Source: Brachybacterium fresconis
GTDB taxonomy: Bacteria > Actinomycetota > Actinomycetes > Actinomycetales > Dermabacteraceae
Direction: 5' to 3'
Assembly: GCF_017876515.1 (NCBI RefSeq)
Contig: NZ_JAGIOC010000001.1
Coordinates: 248,001 to 312,000, forward strand
DNA length: 64,000 bases
Position 1 is the stretch's first letter. Each line of letters opens with the position of its first letter. The notes beneath the pieces were generated by a model. That model saw only the letters and a list, made by a program, of their open reading frames with translations. It was not told the origin of the DNA and ran no database searches. The translations under genes were made by a program, and so were the position numbers. Below, in pieces: positions 44,807-53,746 of this stretch.

Positions 44807-45988
44807 CTTCGGTGGGGCCGTTGCTGGTGCCGAGGCGGTCGAAGAATGCCAGGACATCGGCGGCGCGGTGGTTCAGGGTCCGGCCCAGCTTGCCCAGTTC
44901 GGACAGCAGGTCCGGGACTCCGCTGGTCAGGGAGGTGATCACGCTGCTCATCAGGGCCTCGCCAGCAGCGCGGTCTCGGTGGCGGTAGGCGGCGACCATG
45001 GTCTGGTAGACCTCCCAGGTCGCCTCGACCGCGGCGTGCTTCTCGTGGGCGAACAAGGCACCCAACCGCTCGCACTGGTGCTCGGTCAGCAGGTTGATCC
45101 CGGTGTGGAGGGTGCGGCGGGTCTTGTAGAGCGGGTCGTCCTCACGTCCTTGGCGCTTGTGGAGTTCCTGCTGGATACGGCGCCGGCAGTCATCCAGACC
45201 GTCCCCGGCGAGGCGGACGACGTGGAAGGGGTCCATCACGGCGACCGCGCCCGGCAGTGCCTCGCTGGCGGCGGTCTTGAACCCGGCAAACCCGTCCATC
45301 GCTACCACCTCGATGCCGGTCTTCCACTGTTCGGGGCGGGCCTCGAGCCAGGCCTTGAATACAGCCTTGGAGCGGCCCTCGACCATGTCCAGCAGCCTCG
45401 CCGGACCGGTCCTGTCCCGGGCCGGAGTGAGGTCGATGATCACGGTGATGTACTTGTCGCCGCGGCGGGTGTGGCGCCAGACGTGCTCGTCGACGCCGAT
45501 GACCTTCACCCCGTCGAAGCGGGAGGGGTCATCGATCAGCAGGCGCTTGCCCTCGGCGAGGACGGCGTCGTTGGCGGTGTGCCAGGCGACTCCCGGTCCG
45601 GCAGCGACCCGTGCGATCGAGAGGTGGTCGATGACCAGTGCTTTCAGCGCCCAGCGGATCCCACCGCGGGAGAGTTTCGACCGCTCGGGCGCTGCGGTGG
45701 TGGTGTCCTCGCGCCACCGGTGCCCGCAGTGATCGCACCGGTAACGCCGGATCCTCACCAGTAGCGTCGTGGGCCGGTGCCCGAACGGCTCATGCGCGAG
45801 GCGACGAGAGATCGTGCCCCGCGACGCCGCTCGGGCCCCGCAGGCGCGGCACCACGGATCCGCCGAGGTGAGGCGGCACTCGATCACCGCGCGATCAGGG
45901 CTCAGCCGCTGCCCACCGCCGTCAGGCCGAGTTCGTCGAGACGGCAGAACGTCGTCAGATTGGGGCTGTCGAAGGTAGCGTGGGGCAC
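44807..45988 (-). pseudogene. ISL3-family transposase, frameshifted and truncated
   Basis: The frame from GTG 45988 (VPHATFDSPNLTTFCRLDEL) breaks after GLTAVG: the bases that should read GGGCAGCGGCTG lack one G, after which the family sequence resumes in another frame (IECRLTSADPWCRACGARAA). The zinc-finger, HTH and DDE core (VKVIGVDEHVWRHTRRGDKY, IEVVAMDGFAGFKTAASEAL, VAVMDPFHVVRLAGDGLDDC) follow. It ends at NGPTEAI, before the last helices. Both defects make it inactive. Confidence 0.8.
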
Positions 45989-46106
45989 GTCGAGGTCTTC
46001 CTGATGGGTAGCTTGAGAACTTCCATCATCGGGAGACCTCGACGTCTATCCCGGCACCGACGCGCCCACCCCGAACTCCAGACCTACCCCTCAGGTGCGA
46101 AGAGCC
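44807..46106 (-). mobile_element. Second-type ISL3-family element, 3'-truncated remnant
   Basis: Read on the minus strand, the element starts with GGCTCTTCGCACCTGAGGGG at 46106, the ISL3 type of end, and carries a transposase of a different ISL3 branch from copies 1 and 2. It stops at about 44807; the remaining part and the right end are gone. About 50 bases of unassigned sequence (44755-44806) separate it from copy 2. Confidence 0.75.
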
Positions 46107-46142
46107 GGATTGGAACCTGGTTTACAGCGGAGTGGACTTTAG
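46107..46142 (+). pseudogene. 5' fragment of a YezG-like immunity gene, split by IS481
   Basis: Twelve codons read IGTWFTAEWTL, matching GVGTWFTATWTL of the YezG-type immunity protein at 23355-23813. The left side is cut by the ISL3 remnant end at 46106 and the right by the IS481/IS1380 insertions. If the elements are removed, reading continues at 50660 as EGAEARSLPDGTVFEKFVRF and stops at about 50757. It shows that another toxin-immunity pair once lay here. Confidence 0.5.
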
Positions 46143-46191
46143 CCTCGGGCTTTCATCGTTGAGGTGTCCGAGGGGTGGTCGTGGACATAGA

Positions 46192-46260
46192 AAGGTGCTC
46201 CTGACCTGGAAGAATAGGGCTTGCTTAGGGTCCAATTCTCCGAGGTCGAAGGAGCACCTT
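46192..46260 (+). promoter_or_regulatory. Leader hairpin covering the ribosome binding site, IS1380 copy 1
   Basis: AAGGTGCTCCT (46192-46202) pairs with AGGAGCACCTT (46250-46260). The second arm contains the AAGGAG ribosome binding site of the transposase (GTG 46265). RNA started outside the element would hide it; RNA started between the arms would not. The same design recurs in the other IS1380 elements. Confidence 0.65.
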
Positions 46261-46264
46261 CAGG

Positions 46265-47653
46265 GTGAACACTACCGGGTTGTATCCACGGATGCATGTC
46301 GATGTCGCGCCGAGTGCGGCGGTGGGGCAGGCGGGCGGGGTGCTGCTGACCGAGACGGTCCGCTCCACTGGCCTGGACCAGGCTTTGTCGGCGGCGCTGG
46401 CGCCGTGGCGGAGACCGCTGGCGCAACATGACCCGGGCAAGATCCTGCTGGACCTCGCACTGACGTTGGCGCTGGGCGGGGACTGCCTGACCGACGTCGC
46501 CACGGTCCGAGCCGAACCGGAGGTCTACGGGCTGGTGGCCTCGGATCCCACGATCTCGCGCCTGCTCACGCTCCTGGCCCGCGACGTCGATGCCGCCGAA
46601 CGCGCGATCAACACCGCCCGCCGCCAAGCCCGCGAGACAGCGTGGGCCCTCGCGGGCCAGCATGCCCCGAATCATGCCGTCACCGCGAAGAACCCGCTGG
46701 TCATCGACCTGGATGCCACGCTCGTGACGTCTCACAGCGAGAAGGAGGACGCCCGGGCGACGTTCAAGAAGGGCTTCGGGTTCCACCCCCTGTTGGCGTT
46801 CGCTGACCACGGTGAAGGCGGGGCCGGGGAGATGCTCGCCTGCCTGCTCCGCCCCGGGAACGCCGGCTCCAACACGGCCGCGGACCACAAGACTGTCATC
46901 CGCGAGGCACTGTCCCAGGCGGGGCTCGGGGGCCGGCCCGGGAAGAAAGTGCTGATCCGGATCGACGGCGCCGGCTCCACCAAGAAGACCCTGGAAGAGC
47001 TGGCCAGACGCCGGGTCTCGTACTCGGTCGAATACACCCTGCCCGGCAACACTCCCGAGCTCTACCGGATCATCCCCGAGCACATCTGGGAACCGGCCTA
47101 CGACCCGGACGGCACCCCACGAGAAGGCGCCGATGTCGCCGAGCTGACCGGCCTGATGGATCTCGCCCAGTGGCCGAAGGGGATGCGAGTAATCGTCCGC
47201 CGCGAACGACCCCACCCCGGAGCACAGCTCCGATTCGAGGACGTCGACGGCTACCGCCTGACCGCGTTCGCGACCAACACCGCTCGTGGCCCGTTGGCCG
47301 ACCTCGAGGTCCGCCACCGACGCCGCGCACGGTGTGAGGACCGGATCCGGGCCGCGAAGGACTCCGGCCTGCGCAACCTACCCCTCAAGAGCTTCGCCCA
47401 GAACCGGATCTGGTGCCAGATCGTTGCTCTGGCCAGCGAGATCACCGCCTGGATGGGACTGCTCTCCCTCCCCGACTCACCAGCGAGACGGTGGGAGCCC
47501 AAACGCCAGCGGCTACGCCTGTTCCAGACCGCCGCGACCATCGCCCGCCACGCCCGGACCCGCATTCTCCACCTCACGGACCGATCCCGATGGGCGCCGA
47601 TCGTCCAGGCTGCTCACGCGCGACTCTGCGCCCTTCCCGCCCCCGCCGGATAG
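46265..47653 (+). CDS. IS1380-family transposase, copy 1
   Basis: A 462-residue protein from GTG 46265 (MNTTGLYPRMHVDVAPSAAV). The DDE core is seen in KNPLVIDLDATLVTSHSEKE, LLIRIDGAG-like KKVLIRIDGAGSTKKTLEEL, and RCEDRIRAAKDSGLRNLPLK with the catalytic Glu region. RPGNAGSNTAADHKTVIREA is the usual family signature. Full length, no stops; probably functional. It shares about half its residues with the copy at 48907-50319. Confidence 0.93.
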   Translation: MNTTGLYPRMHVDVAPSAAVGQAGGVLLTETVRSTGLDQALSAALAPWRRPLAQHDPGKILLDLALTLALGGDCLTDVATVRAEPEVYGLVASDPTISRLLTLLARDVDAAERAINTARRQARETAWALAGQHAPNHAVTAKNPLVIDLDATLVTSHSEKEDARATFKKGFGFHPLLAFADHGEGGAGEMLACLLRPGNAGSNTAADHKTVIREALSQAGLGGRPGKKVLIRIDGAGSTKKTLEELARRRVSYSVEYTLPGNTPELYRIIPEHIWEPAYDPDGTPREGADVAELTGLMDLAQWPKGMRVIVRRERPHPGAQLRFEDVDGYRLTAFATNTARGPLADLEVRHRRRARCEDRIRAAKDSGLRNLPLKSFAQNRIWCQIVALASEITAWMGLLSLPDSPARRWEPKRQRLRLFQTAATIARHARTRILHLTDRSRWAPIVQAAHARLCALPAPAG

Positions 47654-47827
47654 TCCAGCGGATCTACCGTTGCCCGCCCACGACCCCCGAAAGACCCTGT
47701 GCCCTGGAGAGCCCGACCACCGCGACCGACACGCGGCGCACCGTCACACCCCCATGCCAGAATCAACCCTCGACCACCGGCAACGACGCCGGCCACACCC
47801 GCTCACCGACTCGATGAAATATCGAGG

Positions 47828-48785
47828 TTAGATGTAGTTGGTCATGACGTTGTCGACGTCGGTGTGGAGGCGTGAGGCCGGGGGCTGGTCGCCGCAGGCG
47901 GTGTGCGGCCGATCGTAGTCATAGTGATGGACCCAGACCCCGATGGCTTCGCGCCGTTCAGCCTCGGAGTCGTAGGCGCGGGCGTAGAGGCATTCATCTG
48001 TCAGCAGCCGCTGGTAGCGCTCGATCTTCCCGTTGTGCCTGGGGGTGTAGATCCTGGTGCGCTGGTGGCGACGGATGAACGCGCAGGTCGACCGGTGGAA
48101 TGCTTTCGAGGTGTAGTTCGCGCCGTTGTCGGTGATCAGCCGCGTGATCCTGGTGATGCCGTGGGTAGCGAAGAACACGCGCGCGCGATGGAAGAAGGCG
48201 ATGGTCGTCGCGGCTGTCTCGTCCTCGAGGGCCTCGGTGTAGGCCAGGCGGGAGAATCCGTCGATGATCGAGTGGAGGTAGGTGTAGCCGACCTTCTGCT
48301 TGTGGGCGCGCTTGCCGGCGAGGGCCTGTTCGCTGCCGCGGCCGTGGGCCCACCAGCCGCCGCCGTCGGGGATCTTCCCGACCTTCTTCACGTCCATGTG
48401 GACCATGTGGCCGGGATAGCGGGCAAGGATCTTCCCAGGTGAACGAAGGTTCTCGCCGTCCGGGGTGATGTCGCGGATCCGGTTCAGTCCGAGCCGGTCC
48501 AGCCAGCGCGTCACGGTCCTCACGCAGCACCGGACGCCGTGCCCGTCGTCGAGCTCACGAGCAATCCTTCGAGCGGACCACTTCTTCTCTCGTCGCCAGT
48601 GCTCGATCTGCTCCACCACCCGCATGGGCAGCCGCGATGGCCGGTTCGCTGGTGCACTGGAGCGGTCTTCCAGATCGGCCAGGCCGTGCGAGCGGTAGCG
48701 GGAGACCCACTTCGACAGCGTGGCCCGAGCGATATGAAACTCCGCGGCGACGTGCGCGATCGGACGGCCGACCTCGAGGACCTGA
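47828..48785 (-). pseudogene. IS481-family transposase, 3' part
   Basis: The frame from 48785 to the stop at 47828 carries the body of an IS481 transposase: VLEVGRPIAHVAAEFHIARA (HTH), KWVSRYRSHGLADLEDRSSA, and the DDE core with HMDVKKVGKIPDGGGW, RLITDNGANYTSKAFHRST and RHNGKIERYQRLLTDECLYA. The first 19 codons lie at 50492-50548, beyond IS1380 copy 2. The stop codon falls just outside the terminal repeat. The gene is split and inactive. Confidence 0.88.
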
Positions 48786-48832
48786 CCTCGGGATTTCATG
48801 GGGGCGTGGTCCCGACCGGCGGACGGCATGGA

Positions 48833-48904
48833 GAAAGGTGCTCCTGACCTGGAATGATACGGGGTGTTGAAGCTCGTATCGATCCACCGGAAGGAGCACC
48901 TTTC
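48833..48904 (+). promoter_or_regulatory. Leader hairpin covering the ribosome binding site, IS1380 copy 2
   Basis: GAAAGGTGCTCCT (48833-48845) pairs over 13 bases with AGGAGCACCTTTC (48892-48904). The second arm includes the AAGGAG ribosome binding site, and the GTG start follows at 48907. The loop differs entirely from that of copy 1 while the pairing is kept, evidence for selection on structure. Confidence 0.68.
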
Positions 48905-48906
48905 AG

Positions 48907-50319
48907 GTGTCCCAGCCTACCTTGTTCTTCTACCCCCGTCCGCGCGTGGACATCGCTGAGGTCCCGGCGGTCTCGCAGGCGGGTGCGGTGCTGCTGACCG
49001 ACACGCTCCATGCCACTGGCCTGGCCGCTTCGCTGCGCGAAGCGCTGGGTCCCTGGACGAAACCGCTGGCCGAGCATCACGCCGCGAAAGTCCTGCTGGA
49101 CCTCGCGATGACTCTCGCGATCGGCGGGGAAGTCGCCCGCGACACTGACCTGCTGCGGTGCGAGCCGGGACTGTTCGGGTCCGTCGCCTCTGCGCCGACG
49201 ATCTCCCGCACACTCACTACCTTGGCCCAGGACGCCCCGGCGGTGGTCGAGGCGATCTCGAGGGCTCGCCGTGCCGCGCGCGAACGAGCCTGGACCATGG
49301 CCGGTGACCACGCCCCTGGCCACGGGGTCAGCGCGAAGAACCCGCTGGTCATCGACCTTGATGCCACACTGATCAACGTTCACAGTGAGAAGGAGCAGGC
49401 CTCACCGACGTTCAAACGCGGGTTCGGCTATCACCCTCTATGCGCGTTCCTCGATCACGGACAGGCCGGCACCGGGGAACCCCTCGCCATCGCCCTGCGC
49501 CCGGGCAACGCGGGATCGAACACCGCCGCCGATCACATCGCCGTCACGCGCGAGGCTCTCGCCCAGCTCCCGCCAGCCCTGCTGGGCCGGGGCGGGCGGG
49601 GGTCGAAGAAGATCCTGATCCGCACCGACGGAGCCGGCGGCACCAAGGACTACATCCAGTGGCTGACCACGCGGCGTCTGGCCTACTCGGTCGGGTTCAC
49701 CCTCCCCGCACATACTCCTGACCTGCTGAAACGAGTTGACGAAGCAGACGCGTGGACGCCGGCCTATGACAGCGACGATGACGGGATTCGAGACGGGGCC
49801 TGGGTCGCAGACCTCACCGGGCTGCTGGACCTCGCAGGCTGGCCCGACGGGATGCGCGTCATCGTGCGGAAAGAACGACCGCACCCCGGGGCACAGCTGC
49901 GAATCACTGACCACGACGGGATGCGGATCACCGCGTTCGCGACCAACACCAGCCGCGGACAGCTCCCCGTTCTCGAGCTGCGTCACCGTCGCCGCGCGCG
50001 CTGCGAGGACCGGATTCGCAACGCGAAGGACATGGGCCTTGAGAAGTTCCCGCTGCAGGGATTCGCGCAGAACCAGATCTGGTGCCAGATCGTCCAGCTC
50101 GCCTCTGAGCTTGTCGCCTGGATGCAGACCATCGCCTTCACCAGCGGCGACGCAAGGAGATGGGAGCCCAAACGACTCCGCGCGCGGTTGTTCGAGATCC
50201 CCGCGACGCTCGTGCGGCGCTGCCGACACAAGGTCCTCCACCTCGCCCGGCACGCCCCGGAAGCCTCCACCGTCCTGACCGGCGTCAACCGGCTCCGCAC
50301 CGCCGTCGCCCAGACCTGA
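48907..50319 (+). CDS. IS1380-family transposase, copy 2
   Basis: A 470-residue transposase from GTG 48907 (MSQPTLFFYPRPRVDIAEVP). The DDE motifs are KNPLVIDLDATLINVHSEKE, KKILIRTDGAGGTKDYIQWL and RCEDRIRNAKDMGLEKFPLQ, with the family signature RPGNAGSNTAADHIAVTREA. No internal stops. Probably active; expression may be limited by the leader hairpin. Confidence 0.93.
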   Translation: MSQPTLFFYPRPRVDIAEVPAVSQAGAVLLTDTLHATGLAASLREALGPWTKPLAEHHAAKVLLDLAMTLAIGGEVARDTDLLRCEPGLFGSVASAPTISRTLTTLAQDAPAVVEAISRARRAARERAWTMAGDHAPGHGVSAKNPLVIDLDATLINVHSEKEQASPTFKRGFGYHPLCAFLDHGQAGTGEPLAIALRPGNAGSNTAADHIAVTREALAQLPPALLGRGGRGSKKILIRTDGAGGTKDYIQWLTTRRLAYSVGFTLPAHTPDLLKRVDEADAWTPAYDSDDDGIRDGAWVADLTGLLDLAGWPDGMRVIVRKERPHPGAQLRITDHDGMRITAFATNTSRGQLPVLELRHRRRARCEDRIRNAKDMGLEKFPLQGFAQNQIWCQIVQLASELVAWMQTIAFTSGDARRWEPKRLRARLFEIPATLVRRCRHKVLHLARHAPEASTVLTGVNRLRTAVAQT

Positions 50320-50491
50320 CCAGACGACTCAGCCGTCCCTACGATCTCCAGCTGCACGACCTCGGGCGTGGAACCCGACCGCCCGCAACGGACACTGCGA
50401 CAGATCGTCACACCCAGATGCCAGAATCAGCAGCTGAACACCGGCAACGACGCCGGCCCACCCCACTCACGGGCGTCATGAAATTTCGAGG

Positions 50492-50548
50492 CTGAGTGAC
50501 TGCGCGCTGTCTTCCGACAGCAGTCAGCGGGGCATTACGGTGGGTCAT
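50492..50548 (-). pseudogene. IS481-family transposase, 5' part
   Basis: The first 19 codons of the split IS481 transposase (MTHRNAPLTAVGRQRAVTQ), starting at ATG 50548 with GGAGGAGACCC upstream. MTHRNAPLT is the standard beginning of IS481 transposases. Reading resumes at 48785 beyond IS1380 copy 2 without loss of a codon. Confidence 0.85.
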
Positions 50549-50659
50549 GGAACGGGTCTCCTCCCGGGCGACGGATGTCTAGACACCACCCATCGTGCAG
50601 GTCAGGGGCCCGTTCCTTCATCCCCTACGCGGTGACTACAACGTCATGACCCGCAACAG

Positions 50660-50757
50660 TTAGAGGGCGCGGAGGCGCGGTCGCTGCCCGACGGCACGGT
50701 GTTCGAGAAGTTTGTCCGTTTCGCTCCCGCGGGAAGTTCTCGGTGAATGTCGAAGAA
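50660..50757 (+). pseudogene. 3' fragment of the split immunity-like gene
   Basis: This is the far side of the IS481 target. Read in the frame of 46107-46142 it gives EGAEARSLPDGTVFEKFVRF and a stop near 50757. The reading is open and plausible but shorter and different from the YezG members at 23355 and 58103, so the assignment depends on the 5' fragment. Confidence 0.4.
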
Positions 50758-50931
50758 GCGAGCGCAAATGTGTCCGGGGATCGACGTCGAGATGACCGGG
50801 AAATGACCGCTGATTCGCCGCTATCGCGATCACCTGCGCATTTGTGATCTACCTGGCTTCGAGCATAACGTTCCGATCACGGGCAAAGCGCTCGGGCGGC
50901 ACGTTGCCGACGAACACGATGGGAAGAGCTC
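50758..50931 (+). promoter_or_regulatory. Upstream region of the Gly/Gln-rich repeat gene
   Basis: This 174-base gap precedes the repetitive gene at 50932. GGGAAGAGCTC before ATG is the ribosome binding site. The sequence is less GC-rich than its surroundings (CTGCGCATTTGTGATCTACC), as expected for a promoter, but I cannot assign -35 and -10 elements with confidence. Confidence 0.4.
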
Positions 50932-51369
50932 ATGACTGAACAGAACGACTTCGGACAGTTCGGCGACCAGGGCGAGGAGCAGCAGCAGGGCCAGCAGGGT
51001 GGCGGCGACTTCGGCGGTGGCGACCAGGGCCAGGGCGAGGGGCAGCAGCAGGGCCAGCAGGGTGGCGGCGACTTCGGTGGCGGCGACCAGCAGGGCCAGG
51101 GCGGCGAGTCCGGCGGAGGCGAAGGTGGCTTTGGCGGTGGCGACCAGGGTCAGGGTGGCGGCGACTTCGGTGGCGGCGACCAGCAGGGCCAGGACGGCGA
51201 GTCCGGCGGAGGCGAAGGTGGCTTTGGCGGTGCCGATTCCGGTCAGGGTGGCGGTGACCAGGGCCAGGGTGGCCCCGGTAGTGGCCAGGGCGAAGGTGGC
51301 CCCGGCGAGGGCGGCCAGGGCCAGGGTGGCTTCGGCGGCGGTGAGTCCGACGGTGAAGGCGGTTTCTGA
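50932..51369 (+). CDS. Gly/Gln/Asp-rich repetitive protein
   Basis: A 145-residue low-complexity protein starting at ATG 50932 (MTEQNDFGQFGDQGEEQQQG). It is built of imperfect repeats such as GQQGGGDFGGGDQQGQGG and GESGGGEGGFGGGDQGQGG, with almost only Gly, Gln, Asp, Glu, Ser and Phe. There is no signal peptide, membrane helix or cysteine. The composition suggests an intrinsically disordered, perhaps phase-separating or surface-spacer protein. It has its own ribosome binding site and terminator. Function unknown. Confidence 0.7.
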   Translation: MTEQNDFGQFGDQGEEQQQGQQGGGDFGGGDQGQGEGQQQGQQGGGDFGGGDQQGQGGESGGGEGGFGGGDQGQGGGDFGGGDQQGQDGESGGGEGGFGGADSGQGGGDQGQGGPGSGQGEGGPGEGGQGQGGFGGGESDGEGGF

Positions 51370-51387
51370 GTTCTGAGTACCGGACGC

Positions 51388-51418
51388 GACGGGGGTGGCT
51401 TCAATGGCCGCCCCCGTC
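51388..51418 (+). terminator. Hairpin terminator after the Gly/Gln-rich gene
   Basis: GACGGGGGTGGC (51388-51399) pairs with GCCGCCCCCGTC (51407-51418), 11 of 12 positions, with a seven-base loop, 19 bases after the stop. No T run follows. Confidence 0.65.
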
Positions 51419-51481
51419 GTGCGTCAGATGCTGCGTTCGTGGGCCCTCACCTCCGCACATCCGGCAGAGGATCCCCCGCCG

Positions 51482-52617
51482 AGGGTTCTCCTCGTTGGTG
51501 GCAATCACCCCGGTGACATACCTCGCCTATGTTCCGGGCATCTCTGGCACCGGGGCGGGGCAGTTCATGCAGGAGCGGCATCGCATCGCGCGGGACGGGG
51601 TGGGGTCGATCGTCGGTTGGGACGGTGCCGCGGCTGAGGCCGGCGGCGACGGGTGGCATGCCTGGAAGGAAGACCCCGTCGCGGCGGGGACCGAGACCGT
51701 CTTGAACATCGGCACTTTCTTCATCCCCGTCGGCGGGGCTGTCGCCGGTGGAGGCAAAGTGTTGTCGACTGCGGGTCGTGCGGGCCGAGTGGGGAAGGCC
51801 GCTCGAGGCGGCAAGCACGTGAACGGGAACGCCGCCGACTTCGTGATGCCCGCTGGCGCGAACATCACCAAGGGATCCACCGGCGTGTTCTCCAAGGGGT
51901 TGGAGACCTCGCGCGGACGCACAGACATCCTCGAGGACGTCGAGCTGGACTCCTCGACCGCCCCTGCCAGGACCGGCGACGGGGCGGCACCTGACCATGA
52001 CATGGACTCTGGGTCTCCCAGCGGTAGCACCGATGGCTCTCGGGCGGCGGAGCCGCCGCGGGGCAGGAGTGAGACCGAGCCCGAAGGCACGGGCGACAGC
52101 AGAGACTCGCCAACGCCTGGCCGCAGGGCTGATAGCCACGCTGCCGAGAGCAGAGACGATGCCTCTTTCGGGGGGACAGAGCCGACTCAGGGTGACGGGG
52201 AGGGCCGCAGAGCGAATGCCGACGAGAGCAGGAGTGACGGTCCGGAGAGCAGCGCACAACGCACCGATGCCGGGTCCCCGCAACCGGAGGCTGACCCGGC
52301 GGCCCCGCCCGTGACGAGTGGTAACGGAAGCGGGGCTCGGCCCTCGGCAGGCACGCACACCAGCGCCTCGCACCCGGGTTCATACGATCCGGATGCTCCG
52401 GTGCGCGAGACGATCCCGGCCAAAGGGTCCGGGCACCGTTACAACCCGGCAGATGTCCAGCAGGCTCTTGACGAGGCACCGCAGAACAAGTGGGGTGATC
52501 CCGTCGATCACCGAAACGGCAGGCCACTGCTGCTCGAGAACGTCAACGGCGACCGCGGATGGGTGATGCGGCGGGATCCGGACAGCGGCGTCTGGGTCGC
52601 CGAGAACCGGGGCCTGA
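51482..52617 (+). pseudogene. 5'-truncated polymorphic toxin (GH-E nuclease type), front part
   Basis: From 51482 the sequence matches the pre-toxin part of the full toxin (from 21899 on), beginning SSLVAITPVTYLAYVPGISG and passing IGTFFIPVGGAVAGGGK, VMPAGANITKGSTGVFSKG and the Ser/Asp/Glu-rich linker. The first 278 residues with the export domain are absent. The linker then diverges to a new tip (AKGSGHRYNPADVQQALDEA, NKWGDPVDHRNGRPLL). IS1634 copy B interrupts at 52617. With no export domain or clear promoter this is a silent donor module rather than a working toxin. Confidence 0.85.
52570..52617 (+). repeat. 48-base target duplication, left copy (IS1634 copy B)
   Basis: The 48 bases GGCGGGATCCGGACAGCGGC to GGGGCCTGA directly before IS1634 copy B recur without change at 55633-55680 directly after it. 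Long, variable target duplications are a known property of the IS1634/IS1549 group. This one fixes the element ends exactly and, being 16 codons long, would leave the toxin frame intact after precise loss of the element. Confidence 0.93.
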
Positions 52618-52710
52618 CCTGACTTGCACAGGTAGGAGCCGATTCTGGAGATTCTCTCGTGTTCGTGCTGGTGAGCGCTTCGCGCAGTGTGGAAGTGACA
52701 CACTAACCGG

Positions 52711-53380
52711 ATGGTGTTTCTGCGGAAGGTGACCACGGCGTCTGGTGCGACGGCCGTGCAGATCGCCGAGCGGAAGAACCGTCGGGACGTGGTCCTCGAG
52801 CATCTTGGCTCCGCACGCACCGAAGCGGAGCTCGCCGCGTTGATGAGCGCCGGCAGGGACAAGATCCACGCCGGCCAACGGGCTCTTGACCTCGACCTTT
52901 CCCAGGATCCACAGGCGGCCGTCGTGCAGTCGAAACATTCTCGCCTGCTGGTGGAGACGCTCCGCTCGGCCTGGTCCACGCTCGGCTTCGATGTCGTCGA
53001 GGATGAGGCGTTCTTCCAGCTCGTCGCCGCGAGGCTGATCGAACCGACCTCGATGAGCGATTCCCGCCGCGTCCTGGCCGATGTCGGCGTCCAGCCGGTC
53101 CACCGCAACACCTTCCACGCCGCTCTCCAGCGCTGCGGCGAGCGTGAGTACCGCGACCGCATTGCCGCGAAGTGCTTCAAACACGCCTCGACCAGCGGCG
53201 ACATCTCCCTGGTGCTCTACGACGTCACCACGCTCTACTTCGAAGCCCCGAAGGAAGATGAACTGAGGAAAGTCGGCTTCAGCAAGGAGCGCAGGGTCGA
53301 TCCCCAGATCGTGGTCGGCCTGCTGGTGGACCGGAACGGGTTCCCGCTGGAGATCGGCTGCTTCGAGGGCAACAAGGCGG
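52711..53380 (+). pseudogene. IS1634-family transposase, 5' part (split by IS3)
   Basis: The first 223 codons of the transposase, as in 24975-26510, from ATG 52711 to GCFEGNKA, where IS3 begins at 53381. The catalytic strand LVLYDVTTLYFEAPKEDELR lies in this part. The rest follows at 54748-55616. Without removal of the IS3 the protein cannot be made. Confidence 0.92.
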
Positions 53381-53425
53381 TGAATCGGCCCAGGTTTGAT
53401 GCCGCTGCTGTTTGAGTCCGAGAGG

Positions 53426-53746
53426 ATGGACAGCATGCCGAAGAAGATCGATCCCCAGCTGCGCGCGAGGTGCGTGCGGCTCGTGCGCGAGCACGCCCAG
53501 GAGTACCCCACCCTGACCGCGGCGACGGCCGCGGTCGCCCGCCAAGAGGGCGTCTCGCGGGAGTCCGTGCGGCGCTGGCTGGCCCAGGCCGAGGTCGACG
53601 ACGGGTCCCGTCCCGGCACCACGACCGAAGAATCCGCCGAGGTCAAACGACTGAAGGCCGAGGTCAAGCGATTGCGGGAGGACAACGAGATCCTCCGCCG
53701 GGCCTCAATTTTCTTCGCGGGGGAGCTCGACCCCCGCAACCGCTGA
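53426..53746 (+). CDS. IS3-family transposase OrfA
   Basis: A 106-residue HTH protein from ATG 53426 (MDSMPKKIDPQLRARCVRLV). The HTH VARQEGVSRESVRRWLAQAE is followed by a leucine-zipper-like EVKRLKAEVKRLREDNEILR. The end RASIFFAGELDPRNR is the standard overlap with orfB, where a -1 frameshift in the C run of GACCCCCGC would yield the OrfAB fusion. Confidence 0.92.
   Translation: MDSMPKKIDPQLRARCVRLVREHAQEYPTLTAATAAVARQEGVSRESVRRWLAQAEVDDGSRPGTTTEESAEVKRLKAEVKRLREDNEILRRASIFFAGELDPRNR

Larger units (their letters stand above)
46143..47827 (+). mobile_element. IS1380-family element, copy 1 (complete)
   Basis: A 1685-base element. The left end is CCTCGGGCTTTCATCG (from 46143); the right end, read inward, is CCTCGATATTTCATCG. 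The flanks repeat TTAG at 46139-46142 and 47828-47831, the four-base target duplication usual for IS1380. The target was the very edge of the IS481 element that starts at 47833, so this insertion is later than IS481. Confidence 0.93.
48786..50491 (+). mobile_element. IS1380-family element, copy 2 (complete), inside the IS481 transposase
   Basis: A 1706-base element with ends CCTCGGGATTTCATG at 48786 and, read inward from 50491, CCTCGAAATTTCATG. CTGA is repeated at 48782-48785 and 50492-50495, the four-base duplication. It sits between codons 19 and 20 of the IS481 transposase. Its sequence differs clearly from copy 1, so the two are separate acquisitions, not recent duplicates. Confidence 0.93.
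47833..50659 (-). mobile_element. IS481-family element interrupted by IS1380 copy 2
   Basis: The ends are TGTAGTTGGTCATGACGTTG at 47833 and, on the minus strand, TGTTGCGGGTCATGACGTTG from 50658; they share GGTCATGACGTTG. TTAGA is found on both sides (47828-47832 and 50660-50664), a five-base target duplication. Without the inserted 1706-base IS1380 and its four-base duplication the element is about 1117 bases, normal for IS481. It inserted into an immunity-like gene. Confidence 0.82.

Noticed and set aside
45980..46162. Plus-strand 60-codon frame as a gene
   Set aside because: It runs through the end of an ISL3 remnant, a fragment of an immunity gene and the IS1380 terminus; a chance chimera.
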